Shown here in pieces: positions 22,087-37,000 of a stretch of 64,000 bases of DNA. The notes beneath the pieces are model-generated. The model searched no databases. It was not told where the DNA came from and worked only from the letters and a program-made list of their open reading frames with translations. The stretch spans positions 8,842,155 through 8,906,154 of the forward strand of contig NC_082596.1 of NCBI RefSeq assembly GCF_030936135.1, in the 5' to 3' direction. The position numbers were made by a program, and so were the translations under genes. This DNA comes from Gavia stellata (lineage: Eukaryota > Chordata > Aves > Gaviiformes > Gaviidae). Position 1 is the first letter of the stretch. Each line of letters opens with the position of its first letter.

Positions 22087-25000
22087 GTAAGTGGGAGGTG
22101 TGGATACGGCCCGGTGTTCGTGCGACGGTTGCGGTGTCAGGCTTCGAGCGATGCCGAGCAGATAGCGAGAGACGGTTGCTGCCAAAAGCATTTGCCGTCT
22201 CAGCTGACAAGGCAGGCAGGGCTGGAAGAAAGTGGGTGTTCGTGCTGCTGTTTAGCTCGCAGGCACTCGGAGCGCACGTTCACTTGCTCCGAGCTAGAAA
22301 AGTGCCTGGCAGAGTTAGGCAGTGAATCCAGAATTTGCAAATGTCAATATTGTCTTTTTCTCCCTTATCTTTGAAAGACTAGACTTAATAAGCTGATTTG
22401 TTTCACTTCAGATGGTAAAAATGGCTTTTGCCATCTATCGAGGTACTGAAGAAAACTCATTGTGAAGTGTGTAATTCCCCTGGGGCTCTCCCTACCCTAA
22501 GACATGTAAATAATTAGCAGGATTAAATGGAAAATGATTAATTCCTTGTGTACGAGAACAGTCTCCATTGTGGCCGGTGATGTAAAACGGGTCTGTAAAG
22601 CGCACAGGCGGCTGCGGGTCACTGGGAAGGAGCAGCCTCTGCGTATCCTCTGAGTAGGGTGGTCCAAAGAGCCCCATCCAAGCATCATGAAAGCTAGCAA
22701 TACCTTGTTCAAAAAGTGTAGAAGGGAAGAAGGCGTACCCTGATGTTTTGCATAATTAAAGCCCCTTTTATGTTCTCTTGAAACAAGACATTGATTAAAT
22801 GAATTGCTCGTGGCCTGTACCGCCGAGCTGCCAAAGCGCAGGTTCTGCCTGCAGTGACCCCAGTCAAATCGCAGTTTCGTTATGAGTTGCTTTCCCCCTC
22901 TTCAGAAAAAATAGTCTCCCTGTGCCTTTCTTTGAACGCAAAACCTCCTGCAACTTGGTGTCCTGCAGTGAGCCCAACCCTTGCTGTTGACTTTGGGGCT
23001 TTCAGCCTTTCCGTGGCACCCTGGGGAGGCCCCTCTGGCAGGTGCCCGCTTTTGCGGTGGGGACATTCAGGTTTCAGAGGAGGCGTCAAGTGCTGGGGGA
23101 ATGAGGCTGTATCTGATTTTATCACTTCTCACTCTGCTGGCTGTTGCATTTACTGGTGAAAAAGAGATGCCACTGAACTCTGATGTCTTTAACTGTTGCA
23201 TAAATGATATCCTCATTTTATCATGAAACCCTCCTTTCTGCTACGTCTCACATATTCTAGGCACTGCATCCTTCCACCTGCCCCTTGGCCATGACTCAGA
23301 TTTCCCTTTGCTTGTGTTTTCTCTTGCAGTCCCCAGGCACTTCCTTCTGGTGCCCACATTTCCTAGCTGGGCTTTGCTGGAGCCGTGAGAAGGGAAGATG
23401 GCAAGCTCAGGTCCTGGGTCCCCTTGCCTTGGGGTGAGGTTTCACTAGGGGGCTGAGCTGATCTAACAACTGGCAGTTTTCAGAAGAGGGGGGATACCCC
23501 AAATAGAGCTCAGTAGATGAGAGGATGAGGTTGTTCATGGACACCATGAGTGCTGAGGCTGGTTGTGAAGTGCCTCCCGATAGCCTGTGAATACAGAAAC
23601 CAGGAGCACTCAGCACCTCAAGGAGGTGCCAAGGAGAGGGTGGGATGATCAGTCCTAAATCCTGGCATCGGTGTGGCGGCTGCGCTCCTGCAGCACCCAG
23701 GCTGAGGAGGAGTCCTGTGAGACATGACTGGGTGGGCGGGGTGCCTCTGCTAAGGGGGCTTTGCCCCCAGGGGCTTATGCATCACCTTCGAGCAAAGCCA
23801 CGCTGCATTCTGCGCTCAGACCCTACTCCGATTTAAACATGAGGTTTTAATGCATTGTCTTTAAAAAAAAAAAAAAAAGGAAGAAAAAGCTTGGGACTTT
23901 CAGTACAGAAGTCTGAATTTCTGATTCTCCCTTCTTGTAGTCAAACCGAAAACAAAAAAAAAGCACAAATATCTCACTTCAGCTCAACCTGAAACAGATT
24001 TTTTTGTGGGAGGGTTGTTTCTTTTTCAGCTAAATTAAAAAATAGTGACTTTCAGGACAGCCAAAAGTCTTTTTTTTAATTCCCACCACACCCCCACACC
24101 CCCCAAATAAAAGCTATCCATTTTTAGGGATGTCTAACCCTATTTTTAGTGTTTTCATTCATTTTTTGAATTCAGGTCAAGTTCAAAGGGAGTACACTAC
24201 TTCAGAACCTGAAATCAAAGCAGTTTTTTCTTAGATGGTAAAAATAAATCTTGTAAGATTTCTACATTTTTTTCACCGTATTTTTTTCCAGCAAGAACTT
24301 ATCTTCAACTAGAACATGTGAAATAGTTTGGTGTCCTGCACAACTGCATTGTGTATTGGAAATCAGTTGCTTACTGAAAATACTTACCCTAATCTGTAGT
24401 AGATGAAGAAAGTGCCCTGACTCCTCTGAAAGATGCTTCTGGGCAAACCCAGGCACGATGTGGCCTCAAGTGTTCATTGCAACCAATTTACTATACACAT
24501 GTTGCTTTGAGTAAGCCTTTCCGAGACAGTCAGTGCCATTTCTACAGCAAGTAACTCCCAGGTGCATCCTGACTGCGCTCCCTTTTCGCTATTCATTTTT
24601 AGGCTCGTCTTCAAAGTGCTTCTGAGATTTCTGCCAGTCTTAAAGAAAACATTATTCACGGCCATGTTTTACTGTCACTTACTTTGCCAACTCAATAATT
24701 TGTGATTTTTTACCATATTTGCACTTAAAAGATTGGATATGAGGAGACCTGAGAATGGTTGAACCTCATTTCAGGGGAGAAATGACTGTGCGTTCGCTCT
24801 CAGGAACTGACTTCAGACAGTGTGGTGGTTTTGTTATGCTGTAACTGAGACGACCGTGACTGTACTGGAGCTATTTATTATAAGGCTGTGACTTCCCTGT
24901 CACGGGGAGACCCATGTGATGTGCTTGGACTAAACGCAGGCAGAGCCCTTGCTGGAGAGCTGTCTGTCTACCAAGCTCAGTCTGCCCTCCCTTCCCATTA

Positions 25001-28000
25001 ACCCTGTTGCTGTATGTATGAATAAGGATTATTCATCCAAATAGTCCTGTAGCATTAGTATGCCTCTGCTTCCAGGAAAGCGAGGACTGATTTCAGAGCC
25101 TCATGACCGCATGACCATTTGAGATGAAATGATGTTTGGGGCCAAAGGATGGGGTGGTTTCACTTGCTTACAGCTCTTCACATGGCTGCCAGGCTGCTTC
25201 ATGGTTTATTTGGAGAGTATATTGTTTAAGCTCTTCCAGCGTGGTAGGATGTGGCCTTTTGGAAGGAAATATTCTTGGCTGCTATGAATAAAATTGCGTT
25301 GTCCATACGGCAGTTAGCAGTGCCACCCGTGCAGGTGGGGAGGAGCAGGAAAGAGAAGGGCAGTGCCACCATCCGTGCAGTGGCTCGTCCTGCTGCACGG
25401 GGCAGGGCTGCTTCTGGAGAAGGCACCTGAAAGTGTACTTGGCTGTTTCTGTGTTCACAGAAACAAGGGGGCTCTTGTCAGGGCTGTTACTTGCTTTTCA
25501 TTTGCTTAAACATACCCAGCTGATAAACTCTCCCATGGTTACTTTAGTTGGGTGACAAATAATGCCCAGATTCTCCTCCTGGGTACATCCCTGTGGCTGC
25601 TCTGTGCTTTTTGTGACTTAAAGTTGAATTGGAGTCCTCGGCTCGGAGATGATCTGGGTATTAATAATACCGCGGACTGTAACCAGTTTGTTAGAAATTC
25701 CTTCCTTCCCTCCTTCCTTCCTTCCTGCCTTCCTGCCTTCCTGCCTTCCTCCTTCCTCTTTCTCCATTTTCTCCTCTCCTTCTTTCTCTCCTCCTCTCCC
25801 TCTTTCTCTCCTCCTCTACCTGTCTGTCTCTCTCTCTGTCCATCCATCTCTCTTCCCTCATCTTACGCTCAAGGACTGTGAAAAATCCCAGTGTTTTGGA
25901 AGTTGGCACTTTATGTTACATGATGCATTTCTTTCTGTTTATACTTTCTTTCCCACCTCCCTGAGCTGGTTCATCTGCAAGTTTTTCATTGTTGTTCCAT
26001 GACACAAATGCTGTGGACATTTCCACTAAATTTAGTAACCTGTATATAAGGAAACAGGGCAAGAATTAAATGCTGTATGACAGCATAGCATTAATTTATA
26101 GTTTTCTTGTTTTATTCTCAGGGGTTTTTTGGCATTGTTTTTTGTGGTCAGAAAGTATAAAAAATATGAGATCAGAACTTGCTGTTCTAAATCCAAAATA
26201 ACCCTGTTGAGGTTGATGGATTAAAGCTGTGATAAGTAAAATCAGGCTCGAGTTCCCTGGCAATCTTATCTGTAGCGCATTGTTCATAAACTACCATGTT
26301 ATAACAATTTTTATCTCGAGTCTTATGATATTTGAGGGTTTTGTTTTCTTTTTTTTTGGAAGAAAGCTCAGCTCTTGGGGCCATGTGATTAGCGTATCTA
26401 AAAGAAAATGTTAGCTTTTAGTCGTTATGTTTGTAGGAAAAAATGTAATATATGGCTTAAAGATTTGCTAACCAGACGGCGAACAAAAGGGCATCCTCAG
26501 CACATGTGCTGGCGAAGTCATGGAATCTGCACTTATTTTTAAGACAGCAGCAGAGCTGCTTGGCACCTGAGTCATGCATTTTGAATGCTCTTTGTAGAAA
26601 ATTTGCCCAAATACTTTGATCACCAGAAGTCGTCTTTGAAACTGGGACGCGGTCTGTGATACTTTGAAAGCAATACAAAGGGCTCGGTGCACTCAGGTAG
26701 CATGTAGCTACCAGACAGCAGCAGAAGGTGGTACCAAATCCAGCCCAGGTCTCAGGCTCTAGTCCCAGTGCCTGCTACGTGCCCAGTCCCACCTGCTTGG
26801 GTGCTGCTTGGGTGCAAGCGTGACATTTAGACCAGCCGTGGACATATTAGGAGAGAGAACCTGGCCCTGGCTATCCTTTATCCCTGCTGGCAGCCCCTGT
26901 GTTCGTCCAGCTGGGCTGCAGGTCCAGGGTCTCCTACAGTGAGGACAGATGGATCTGAAGGTGGTCCAAGCTCATGGGTCCCTCTAAGCACTGTGATGCG
27001 CTCTGCCAAGCACAAGGCATCCTGCAGCCAGAAACGAGGGCACACAGAGCTAGTGGAGGCAGGGTCTTTGCTCCTTAGAGTAGTGTGGAGGTGACCTGCA
27101 CCAGCCATGGAAGTCAGAAATCATACAATTTGGCATATGCATATTATTCTGTGTTATTTACATAATATACGCACATTACATTCATATTTGAGAATGCATA
27201 TTTTTTGACAGACACAAATCATTAAACAAAGCCCGAACTCTTGAAAGCGCCTATATTCTTCCCCTTAATCTCTTTGATGCATAGTAATTGCAGGACATTA
27301 AATATAACAATAATAATGCCATATTTTTCAGACCAAGGAGGCATTTTGAAAATTGATAGTTTCCTTTTATCCTCTCCTTCAGTCTGCAAAATGGAGATTA
27401 CCTGGATTTGCCCCACCAGGCTGTCGCCAGGATTAATCTTTGTACAATGTCTTATAGCTGGGAAGTGCTGTGTGAGTATTAATGCCTCCAAACTGCTGCA
27501 GTGAGGCAATTAGTAGCTGTGCAAAAGAGATTCTCATGGGGCTTTATTCCCTCTTTATCTTTTAAAAACAGTTAAAAAAATTAGAAAAGCCATGAAAACC
27601 AGTATTGCTACACCAGCTTCCCCAGGCTGCCTGGCCGTGTGCTTGCAGGAGGGCTGCCCCAGCAGGGCTGGCTGCTGCCAGACCCATGCCTATACCTGCC
27701 TGTCCACCACAAGGGTTGTATCTCGATCCATGCTCCATCTGCATCCACATCACACCAGTGATTACAGGTTAAGCCGGATATTTTCTTCCTGCTAATAAGT
27801 TGGGGTTTTGAATGTGTGTCTAATACACTGCCAAACTTGTCCATGGATGCGGGATGCACAGGCACCAGGAGAGCTTTCCTCTGAGGCTCCCCTGACTGTA
27901 ACTGTGTCCTCACCACTCCAGGCTATTAGCTCTGAACAGCCTTGGCTGAATTCATATCCTCCCCTTGCATCCCCTTAGCTGAGTTTCGGGTATTGCTTCT

Positions 28001-31000
28001 TGGCAATTGCTGGTGATGTGATGGTACCGGGGAGCCCAGGGAAGCCTTCCAAGAAGTTTATGAAAGCAGCAAAGTCCCTTGTCATCCTTAATGGAGGTCT
28101 GCACACCGTGGTGCGAGAAGGAGCAACAGGGTCTTCCTCGGAAAGCCATTCATGGGTAAAGAAAGGAAGTGCATAAACTTTGAGGGTTCTTTTTTCTTGC
28201 TTTTTTTTTTTCCTTGCTTTTTTAAATAAGAAGATGCAAAACCAGCTAGTAAACTTCTGTATGATGTGAAATGGGGAGTTTCTAAGGCTGGGAGGACAGG
28301 GTAGTTTGTCTTCCCTTTGAGGATGATTACAAAACTTCTCAATCTGGACTTCCAATTATAGTTTTTAACAACCTACAGTGAAGAGTTGACTCTCAGGTAC
28401 TGGACAAATATTTTATGGAGGGGAGCTGGAGTGTAAAGTGACCTTGTGATATTTTATATGTGGACACAAGGTGGGTTAAGATGCTTTTTGGACTTGGGCA
28501 AGAGGTTAAGCTGCATCATTAGACATGGCTGTTGCTTGCACAGACTTCTGAGAAAAGCAGCCACTTCACTCAGGACCCAGGGGGTCAGGTATTTCAGTGT
28601 CATGAAGCCCACTTCTAACAGCTATATCCATATCCATCTCCCTGGCACACATCTACGGCACTTGGAAGGAGGATGCTGTCCCAGCAGAGCCACGTGGCAC
28701 TGACATGGCTCTGCCCTGCACGGCATGGACAGACTTTCACCCAGTGCTTTTGTTGATTTATGGGAAAGGCCAGACTGGTAGGAGCTTGTTAAAAAAAAAC
28801 AAAAGACAACATTACTCAAAAAAAAAGACAAAAATTTGGTGTGGGAAAGTGAGCTATCATTGGCTTGTAATTGTAATGCTATTATAATGGTCTTTTTCAA
28901 GAAGTCAAGTAAACATTGTGCAACAAGGAACTGGCTGCATATTAAGTCTGAACTCTTAAAAACTATCTGCCTTGGAGTTACCCAGCTTTATTGTCTGCTC
29001 TGCTGTGTTTGCTGAAATGTCAAAGACTAACCAGTGCTGATTGAAGATTAGGCCTGAAAAGTGTAGTCCAATCAGATAATCTCTGAGGAAATTAAAACAG
29101 AGCAGTTTAATGAGTTAAGGATGGATGTCTTATTATATGGATGTTCAGCACATGGTGCAATAATGGCATCATCCTATTTAAGGTCATTGAAGGAATCTCT
29201 AACGTAAGTAGTAATCGCTGCTGTGGAAACTGTGTACAACCGAGGGATCGCCGGACGATGGTGTCCTGCTTTCTGGCTGGTGTTGGTGCCCATGTTTTAA
29301 CTTGGTTTCAATAGAGTTACTCTAGACCGATAGTGGCATAAGAGAAAGAAAAGGCAGATCCCTGTTCTGTGTAAATGGAGGTGCCTATCCACGATAATGT
29401 TTCTTACCATTTTAATGCATCAAACAGAAGTCAATACTCCAGGTCCTTTCCTTTACTGATGGGCTCAGGTACTTAGAATTTTCTGAAAATTAACTTCCTC
29501 CTCTGAATTTTCTCAGACAAAATCAGTTCAAGAATAGGTTTTTGGGTGTTTTTTCTCCAGAATAACTATGTTTTTAAAAATGTTTTAGTGCATGTGTGGT
29601 GGTTTTCCCTTTCATTTCTTAAAGACAGTTAAAGTCAGTTCACCTTTACAGAGAGAAACTATACACGGGTGTACGTGCGTATGTGTTCAAATAATTCAAA
29701 ATAAGTTCCTTTTTAAAAAAAGGCTGGATTTTTCTCCATTATACACCTGATACTACACTCTAAGACTTCTATGAAGTCTCCATTTAGTTTGAAGGCTGCA
29801 GGCTTTCTAACATTAAGTGTTTTTCATATATTCAAAGTAAAAACAGGTTAGATGATTGGATTCATAAAGAATACACAAGAGTGTTTGTAGCATCGCACAC
29901 AAATGTAGAAGATAACCTTTTTCACTTAAATAATTGAGCCATCCCCTGAATAGTGACATAAGTGGTAATAATGACTGTGCTTGTTTGGGCATCCTAATTA
30001 CCTTGCATCCTAATCACATTGTGCAGTCCATATATGAGTATATAGGCTAGCAAGGATTAGCAGGAAGATTAAGTCAATGTATGCAACATTTTTTTGTCGT
30101 CTTTGTTTCAAGTTCTTGGCCCCAGTGTTGTCTTGTAGCTCTGAGCCCCACAGACCTGTTGTTCAATTCAGTGCAAATAAGGTTGCTTTACATAGGTCTG
30201 CAAAGAGACAGCAAGAAAATTAAACAAAAATGACAGTGATACATCTGTTATACATCTGTTTGTGTTTGTGTATGAGAGAGAGAGAGATAGCTGGACAAAT
30301 TAACAGTTCCTGGTGCAGTCAAGGGAAACGCATCGCATCGGCAACTAAAGCCAAATTACCCCAGGCCATTGCTGGGAGTCGTGGGAAAAGGTGTTTTCCC
30401 TCTCTCCCTGTCTCTCCTTGCCCTGGGCTGGCAGAGCAAGGGCAAAGTCTATTGGCAGATTTTGTGTTAGGAGCTGTTCTCCCTTTGTGAACTTGCAAGC
30501 AAGTGGCACCACGAGTGTGGCAATGCTTTTTGTGAGCCTGCCAGCACTCCCAACCTCTTTAGTAGCCCTCAGCGAGCAGAGCCCCAGAAAGGGAGTGTCT
30601 GACCATCACCTGCCCTGCACCTTGCCTGTACCTTCCCAATCCAGCCATTGTTTCCACCATGCACCACAGAGCTGCTACAAAAGAATTTCCCTCCATGGCA
30701 ACACACACAATGACCAAGGTCCAGGTGGTTTTCTTCATCCTGGAGAATTTTTCAGATGATTTTACATCTCCAAACCTCAGGGCTAACTCTACTTTACCGT
30801 AGTTTCCTATTGCACTAGCAGCTGGTTCCTCCACAGTCCAGAACAGCAGCAATAAGATCTCCCATTCCCACTTCTGGCATGTGCCAAAATTTGTGGAAGG
30901 GGTGTCAGCCACTTCTGTGCTCCATCAGGTTCCCTGAGGCTCTTCTGTTCTTCCTAGGAGGGTTAAAAGAAATCTTATACATGTCCTAACAGAAGATATC

Positions 31001-34000
31001 TGGCCCAAGGTGGGATTATGTCTATAAACAACAGAGGAACATATATTCTGCTAATGTCAGCCTTGGGGAGAACGCATGATCTGTTCACCATGGCTAGATA
31101 GAGACTGAGGAGGTGTGGGAATCCGAGGAGAAGGAGGGGAAAAGCTAGCTATATTGGTAACCTGGAGTGATTTTTCTCCCTAACAGAAACTGCAAGGAGA
31201 GAAAACTCCGAAGAATATTAATGCTACTCTCAAGGAATTTTTTGGGATCATTCCCGGGGATGGGGATCCGCTGCAAGACCGAGGCACTTACATGTGCAAA
31301 CGGTGCGCCGTCGTGGGCAACTCTGGGAACCTTCTGCAGTCTCAATATGGCCAAGATATTGACTCCCATGACTTTGTGCTCAGGTGAGTAGGCACCGCCT
31401 CACTCCAGATGTCTCTGTTGCTTAAGATTCACTGGTATTTTTGGGGACAAGTGAGCAGACAAGATTTCAGGGGCTATCTGGTGAAATCTGGTACTTAGGT
31501 AAATTCTAAAACTATGTGTGTTGGAGATATGACCTCATGTTTTAGCTTGGAAAGAAACCATGAATAGGTGTTGATACTGTAGCTTGTTCTGCACTGTCCA
31601 TAATTGCCTGTGTTAAAAAATAAAGCTGAAAAAACCTGCAGTTTTGAGTAAAAGTTATTTCTGCAGCTAGTACTCACAAGTGATCTTTTACACACTTAAT
31701 TGGCAGAATCAGACTTGACTTTCTTGCACTGCTTCATTCTTAAGCAATGGTGGGGTGGGAAAGCCAACGTCACTTTGCGATGAACAGGAGACAACTGGTT
31801 GGCTGCAGCTACTCTGTAAAGGGTCGCATCGCCTCTTCCTTTCAAGGCAATGAAGGCTGGCTATTCTGTCCCACCGAAATGCAAGCGGGAACCCGTTACG
31901 CAGAGCTAATCACCCAGAGGGCATCCAAGATATCTGGGCTAAGTTCATCTCCAACACATTGTCCAGCTTTCCCACCACAGCTGCCAGTACAGCACAATTT
32001 GGGGAGTAACGCAGGGCAGGTCAGAGGGCCTGGAAGGGAGGGATTGCTATTGAAAATACCGTATGTGGGGTTGTACTCTCAGAAACAACATAACCTTTAG
32101 CAGGAAGCTGTGCACTGAAGTCAAGAGTGAATCAGCAGAAGATCAGCACTATTTGAACTGTTAAGCCGCCTTAGGCTGCTTGGCTTCCAAGTAGACTCTT
32201 TAGATGACATCTAAATGTTCACGATAAATCACTTCAGGAGTTGCTCCTTCCTGCATGCCTTGCCCTCTGCCCAAAGTACCTTCCTAAAGGCAGAGGCAGC
32301 TGATCTGGTCTTCAGATCCATGAAGGAAAGTGAAGAGCCCTCGACATTAATCCTGCAGGTTGCAAATGTGAGGCAGCTGAGGTGCATTTATGCTTAACTC
32401 CTTGTCCCTCGCTGTGGAGACAGCCCCGTTCCTGTGTGGACTTTCTTATCATGCCTGGCCTATGCTTCCAGATTCATGCAGAAAAGGCTCTGCTAGACTC
32501 AAAGGCTATTTTTTTGACTAGTTAACTAAAAAGTAACGCACTCAGATGCGGGTTTCTGCTCTGAGGCCTAACCCTTACCATAGCCATGCATCCCTGGCAA
32601 GGGAGAAACTCTCAGTGATTTGAGATTGAACCTTCCAGGCCCTGATTTCTATTTTAGGGATCTCAAGCCAGATCTGAAGCAATGGCACAAGGTTTTAGGA
32701 TTCACTGTGGAAACTTGTGCAGAGAAGGTGACTCCTTTATGTGTTAATCCAACAAACAATATCACTGGTGACCCGGTATTCACTTGCACGTGATCTGGCA
32801 AGACAGCCAAGCGCAGGAAAGAGCCAAGGAGTCTGAGGGTACACCTTTCCTTCCAAACACTGTGTTCCAACCCACTTTTACTTTCATGACGGAATGACAT
32901 TCCTGCTTGGTCCTTCCTGCTCAGACTGGGTGTGAACGCTGCCTTCTGCCATGCCACGCAAGCAACTGCACCATGGATGGTGGGGAAGGTACCTGGACCT
33001 GAGGGCAGGGTGTGAGTAAGATAACTAAGATGCTAACCTTGGCTTTCTCCTGATGGAAAGAAAACTCCAGATTTTGTACCTCAGACTGACTAATCTCAAG
33101 ATAAAACGTAGTAAGTCTCGTGCTTTACTGAGCATTTCTACACAGTACGATGTCAGGGAAGAAGCTAACTCCATAACAAGTCCTCACAGGCTGGCAGGAT
33201 AGTCTGCCTATGCTAGTAACTCCCTTTGAGGGAGTTAAACTTAACTAATTCACCTGGGAGAGCACTGCAATAACACAGCCTGGCATAGACTTCATAAACA
33301 GATTTTACCTCCCCCGTTATCAGTGACCAGGGCAACATGTTGTCTGGCAATGTACAATGCTCCTTATCGTCTCGTCAGCTACATCCTTCCTTGTCCTCCC
33401 TGCACTTCTGCCAGGAGCTGAGCTAATGTCTCTGCAGGAGACTCCACTGGGCTGCAGAGAAACCCCATTCTGCTCAGAGCCAGCTTGGGGGTTTCTCTAT
33501 GGTGTTGCACAGCACCATGGATTCATGCAAGGTCAGTCAGAGCCACTTCGGGGAGCTCTAATCTGCATTATCTACACCACAGAAATGTGCAAATCTCTAC
33601 TAGCAGTGAGCTAATGCATCAGGGAGGGAATTGGTGATGTGTCCCCAGATTTGCTTTCAGGAGGGAACACATGTAGAGGTGTTTCTGCAGTCCTGCATTC
33701 AGAACCCCCTCTGTTCCCTGATACACCCAACATAAGGTAGCCCTGTTTGGCCAACGTGTTTTGACTGAGCCCTGGTGGGCCCAGGGCAGGTCTCCATGCA
33801 CTGACCCCAGGATTACTGAAAGCACACCACGTGTGTCCGGGGCGACCCTAAGTAGATGTATCGAAGTTGGGGGACATGCTAGAAAGTAAGGTTTGAGTAA
33901 ATGAAGTGTCAGCAATAGGTCCTGGATTTGTCGCTGTGGCTTTAGTGCCTTTTCACGGGAGGACCATAAGAAATATTTGCTGCTTCTTATCACACATAAC

Positions 34001-37000
34001 ACGGTTTGTTACCTTGACCCTAGACATCCAAATACCGCTGCACAGATGGGGCGAATGAAACTGCAAGACATCAAGCTGACGGAATTCAGGGCAATATTTT
34101 TCTCACCTACTGGAGGCTTCAGCTTTAGGATGAAAAGAGATGTGTCCTCATGGACTCACTGCTTTTTTGACCAGCTCTCCGCTAACTGTAAAGGGAACCC
34201 AGGGATGTGCTCAGAGATACACTTGCTTTGCAGAAACTCCCATTCAGGCTAAGGTATCCCACACTAAAGCTGAGCTTTCATTTACTTTTAATTTATCCAC
34301 TATGGATGATGTTCATTTCAGCCTGCTTGAGGACCACTACACCCTGTCAAGGCTGTCATACAGCACTCTCCTTAGCCACGGGAGCATTTTCCTGCCACCT
34401 CAAGCAAATGATTTGGGGAAGAATCACACATGTTTGTACCTACCTAATTCCTCTCCTGCTTCCTCACTCTCTCACTTCTTACTTTTGGGCTGCAGAATGA
34501 ACCGTGCCCCTACCACTGGCTACGAATCAGATGTTGGGAGCAAGACCACTCACCACTTTGTTTACCCCGAGAGCTACAAAGAGTTGGCAGAAAACGTGAG
34601 CATGATCCTGATCCCCTTCAAAACCCTGGACCTGCGCTGGGTTGTCACCGCTCTCACCACAGGCACCATCAACTTGTGAGTAAGGGCAGCCCTGAGTGGG
34701 CAGGCTGAAGGGGTGGGAGCCCCTGCATGTTGCTGTAGGACAGAAAAGCCCATGCTGGGCAAATACCTGCTAACGATAAGGCCTAGGGGAGCTTTACAGA
34801 CCCTCTCAGGTTAGGTTTCAGTCCTGAACACTTGCTTTCTAGGAAAAGCCTAATGTTACGGTGCAGTCTTTGAGGCGAAGATCCAGATCCAGCTCTTTGC
34901 AGCCCCACACAGTGGTCTCAGAGAAATGAAAGGGGGATTTCTTGCTGCTGGACGTGGCCAGTTTGAGCAGGGGTTTCCTGGGCTTCAAGGTTCAGTGCCT
35001 CATTTTGGGCTTCTGCTGATCCTTCCTCCTCTCCAGTCCCTTGGGAGTACAGTGGGTGCAGCCAGCATGCCCGTACTGTCGTACCCATCAGAAAGCCATC
35101 TGCAGAATCAGGTGTTTGGCAGGTTATTCATTCAGCAGTGGTCCCAGATACCTGGATTATCCCACCTGAGACACTTGGGTGGCCAAGTGGTCCTCCAACA
35201 TATATTATCCCACTTGCAGAAGAGGACAAGGAGGAAGAGAGGGATATGCAGGCTGCTCACGGAAGGCAGCGAGAGCAGAAGCAGACTGGGACACTTAGTC
35301 CCCCGTCCACAGCATCCTCCCCTGGATAGGTCGGTCAGGAGTTCTGTCCGTCTTTCCTGGTGGAAGGTGATTGAGAGCTGTGCAAAGGAGACACCATTGT
35401 TTCGTGTGTCACCTGTGTGCCTTAGCTTTAAATTAACATGTTTTACCTGGCAATAATGTGCCATGCTGGTATTTATTCTCCATTTCGTCTTTGTGCTTTC
35501 AGAAGTAAATGTTGTCCTGCTTAATACACTTATGGAAGCACTAGAATTAGAATTGTGAACAAAACCGCATGCTTCTTCTGGACACCTGCTAGCAGATTCT
35601 CTCCCTTCCTATAAACTGGCTTTTCCTAATCCAGAGAATGAAATATGTGACATTTGTACTGTCTGTGAGGTTATCTGCTGTATGTAGAGCCACAGCCTGG
35701 TGGGATTGCTCGGTGGCACCCTGCTACACATAGACAGCAACAGCAGATCAGATTACTTTATTCCAAAGAGAAGTATTTCAAGACATTTCAACTTTTTTCC
35801 CAATTTCAGAGTCTCAGAAGATTAAAAGCTTGGAAAAGTATGTCCCTGTTGACTGGTGATAAGAGCCACTTCTCATTTTTAAGGAAACTTTTTGATGGGA
35901 CAACAAATGGAATTTTGTTTCTTCTTTTCTTTTCTCTCTTTGCAGATGCGATTTAGATTTTTTTCACTTCTTATTAAGATTCTCTTAACTTGTAACAAAT
36001 GTGTTTTAGTCTCTTTTTACCTTTTTTTCCCACCAGAACTTAGTATATACAATTGTAAGGTGTCTTGAAAAGTCCATCTTCAGGACACACTCGTAACTCA
36101 GAAAAATCAGCCCACTTAGAAAATCGGCTAAAACATATCAATGACATTTCATTAAAGGCTTAGGGTTTGGGTTTTTTTCAGAAACTGTATTGATAAAAAA
36201 GGTTGAGAACCTCCACCTTAAGCCTGGATCCAAATCCTATCAGAAGCAAAGGAAAGCTCCCAGCTGCCTTCAATGGCCTTTGAATTAAGCCCCTTGCTGC
36301 ATCTTTGTCAAATCCATGCCTGCGCTTGGAAGAGAATCCCACAGAGGGCCAGTTGCTGCCATCGTCACCCATCCGTGCTTCCACCACTGTCACTGCTCTG
36401 TGCCCACACTGCAAAGCCATTTACTATTTTTTGTCTTCAGAAGTGACAGCAAGTGGGTTGCAGCAGTAAAGTTGAGTGAGCATTTAGCCTGTCAGGAAGA
36501 TATTACTGGTTGACTACAAGGCAGTCACAGCACATGAAAGGAAAAACATCTTTTCTTAATAAATTGCAGGATATATTATATATTTATAATTAGCTTGTGT
36601 ACATGGGATTGGTAAGCATCTGGTACAAATTAGTGTGTGAGTATTTAACCCCATGGAAGAAATACCAGTATTTTAAGATTTTTGCCATACTCAAAGCAGG
36701 GAAATTAATAAGGTGGCACAAGCTGCAGCAATAAAGCCAGAAAATCATAAGCACAGAAATCATAACAATACATTTAACATAATTTTAAGCTAGCAGAATA
36801 AACCTATGAGCATGCATTAAACACAAAATGTCAGATACAGTGTAGAAGTAAATTGTTGACCGTACATTTGTAAAGGGCAGCAGGCATCAAATAAAAATAA
36901 AACCCATCCAAAATTTGGTATTTTAGAAGAGAAGAAATACTCACCTTAATGCACTTATAGTTAAAAAAGATAAGCATCCTGTGTTATGTTTTAAAAGAAA

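Noticed and set aside
22087..22374. Continuation of the exon 1 open frame past 22086
   Set aside because: It starts with a perfect GTAAGT donor. The peptide beyond ([10 protein letters not shown]) is unlike sialyltransferases, and exon 2 continues the family sequence exactly.
25539..25909. Arg/Glu/Lys-rich minus frames and Pro/Ser/Leu-rich plus frames of up to 117 codons
   Set aside because: Artefact of the CT-rich low-complexity tract.
34140..34679. 179-codon frame that runs into exon 3
   Set aside because: Only the part from 34496 is exon. The upstream part precedes the acceptor TGCAG and has no similarity to the family.
34926..35464. 176-codon plus frame and 110-codon minus frame in intron 3
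   Set aside because: No recognisable domains, overlapping frames on both strands and no splice context. Consistent with chance.
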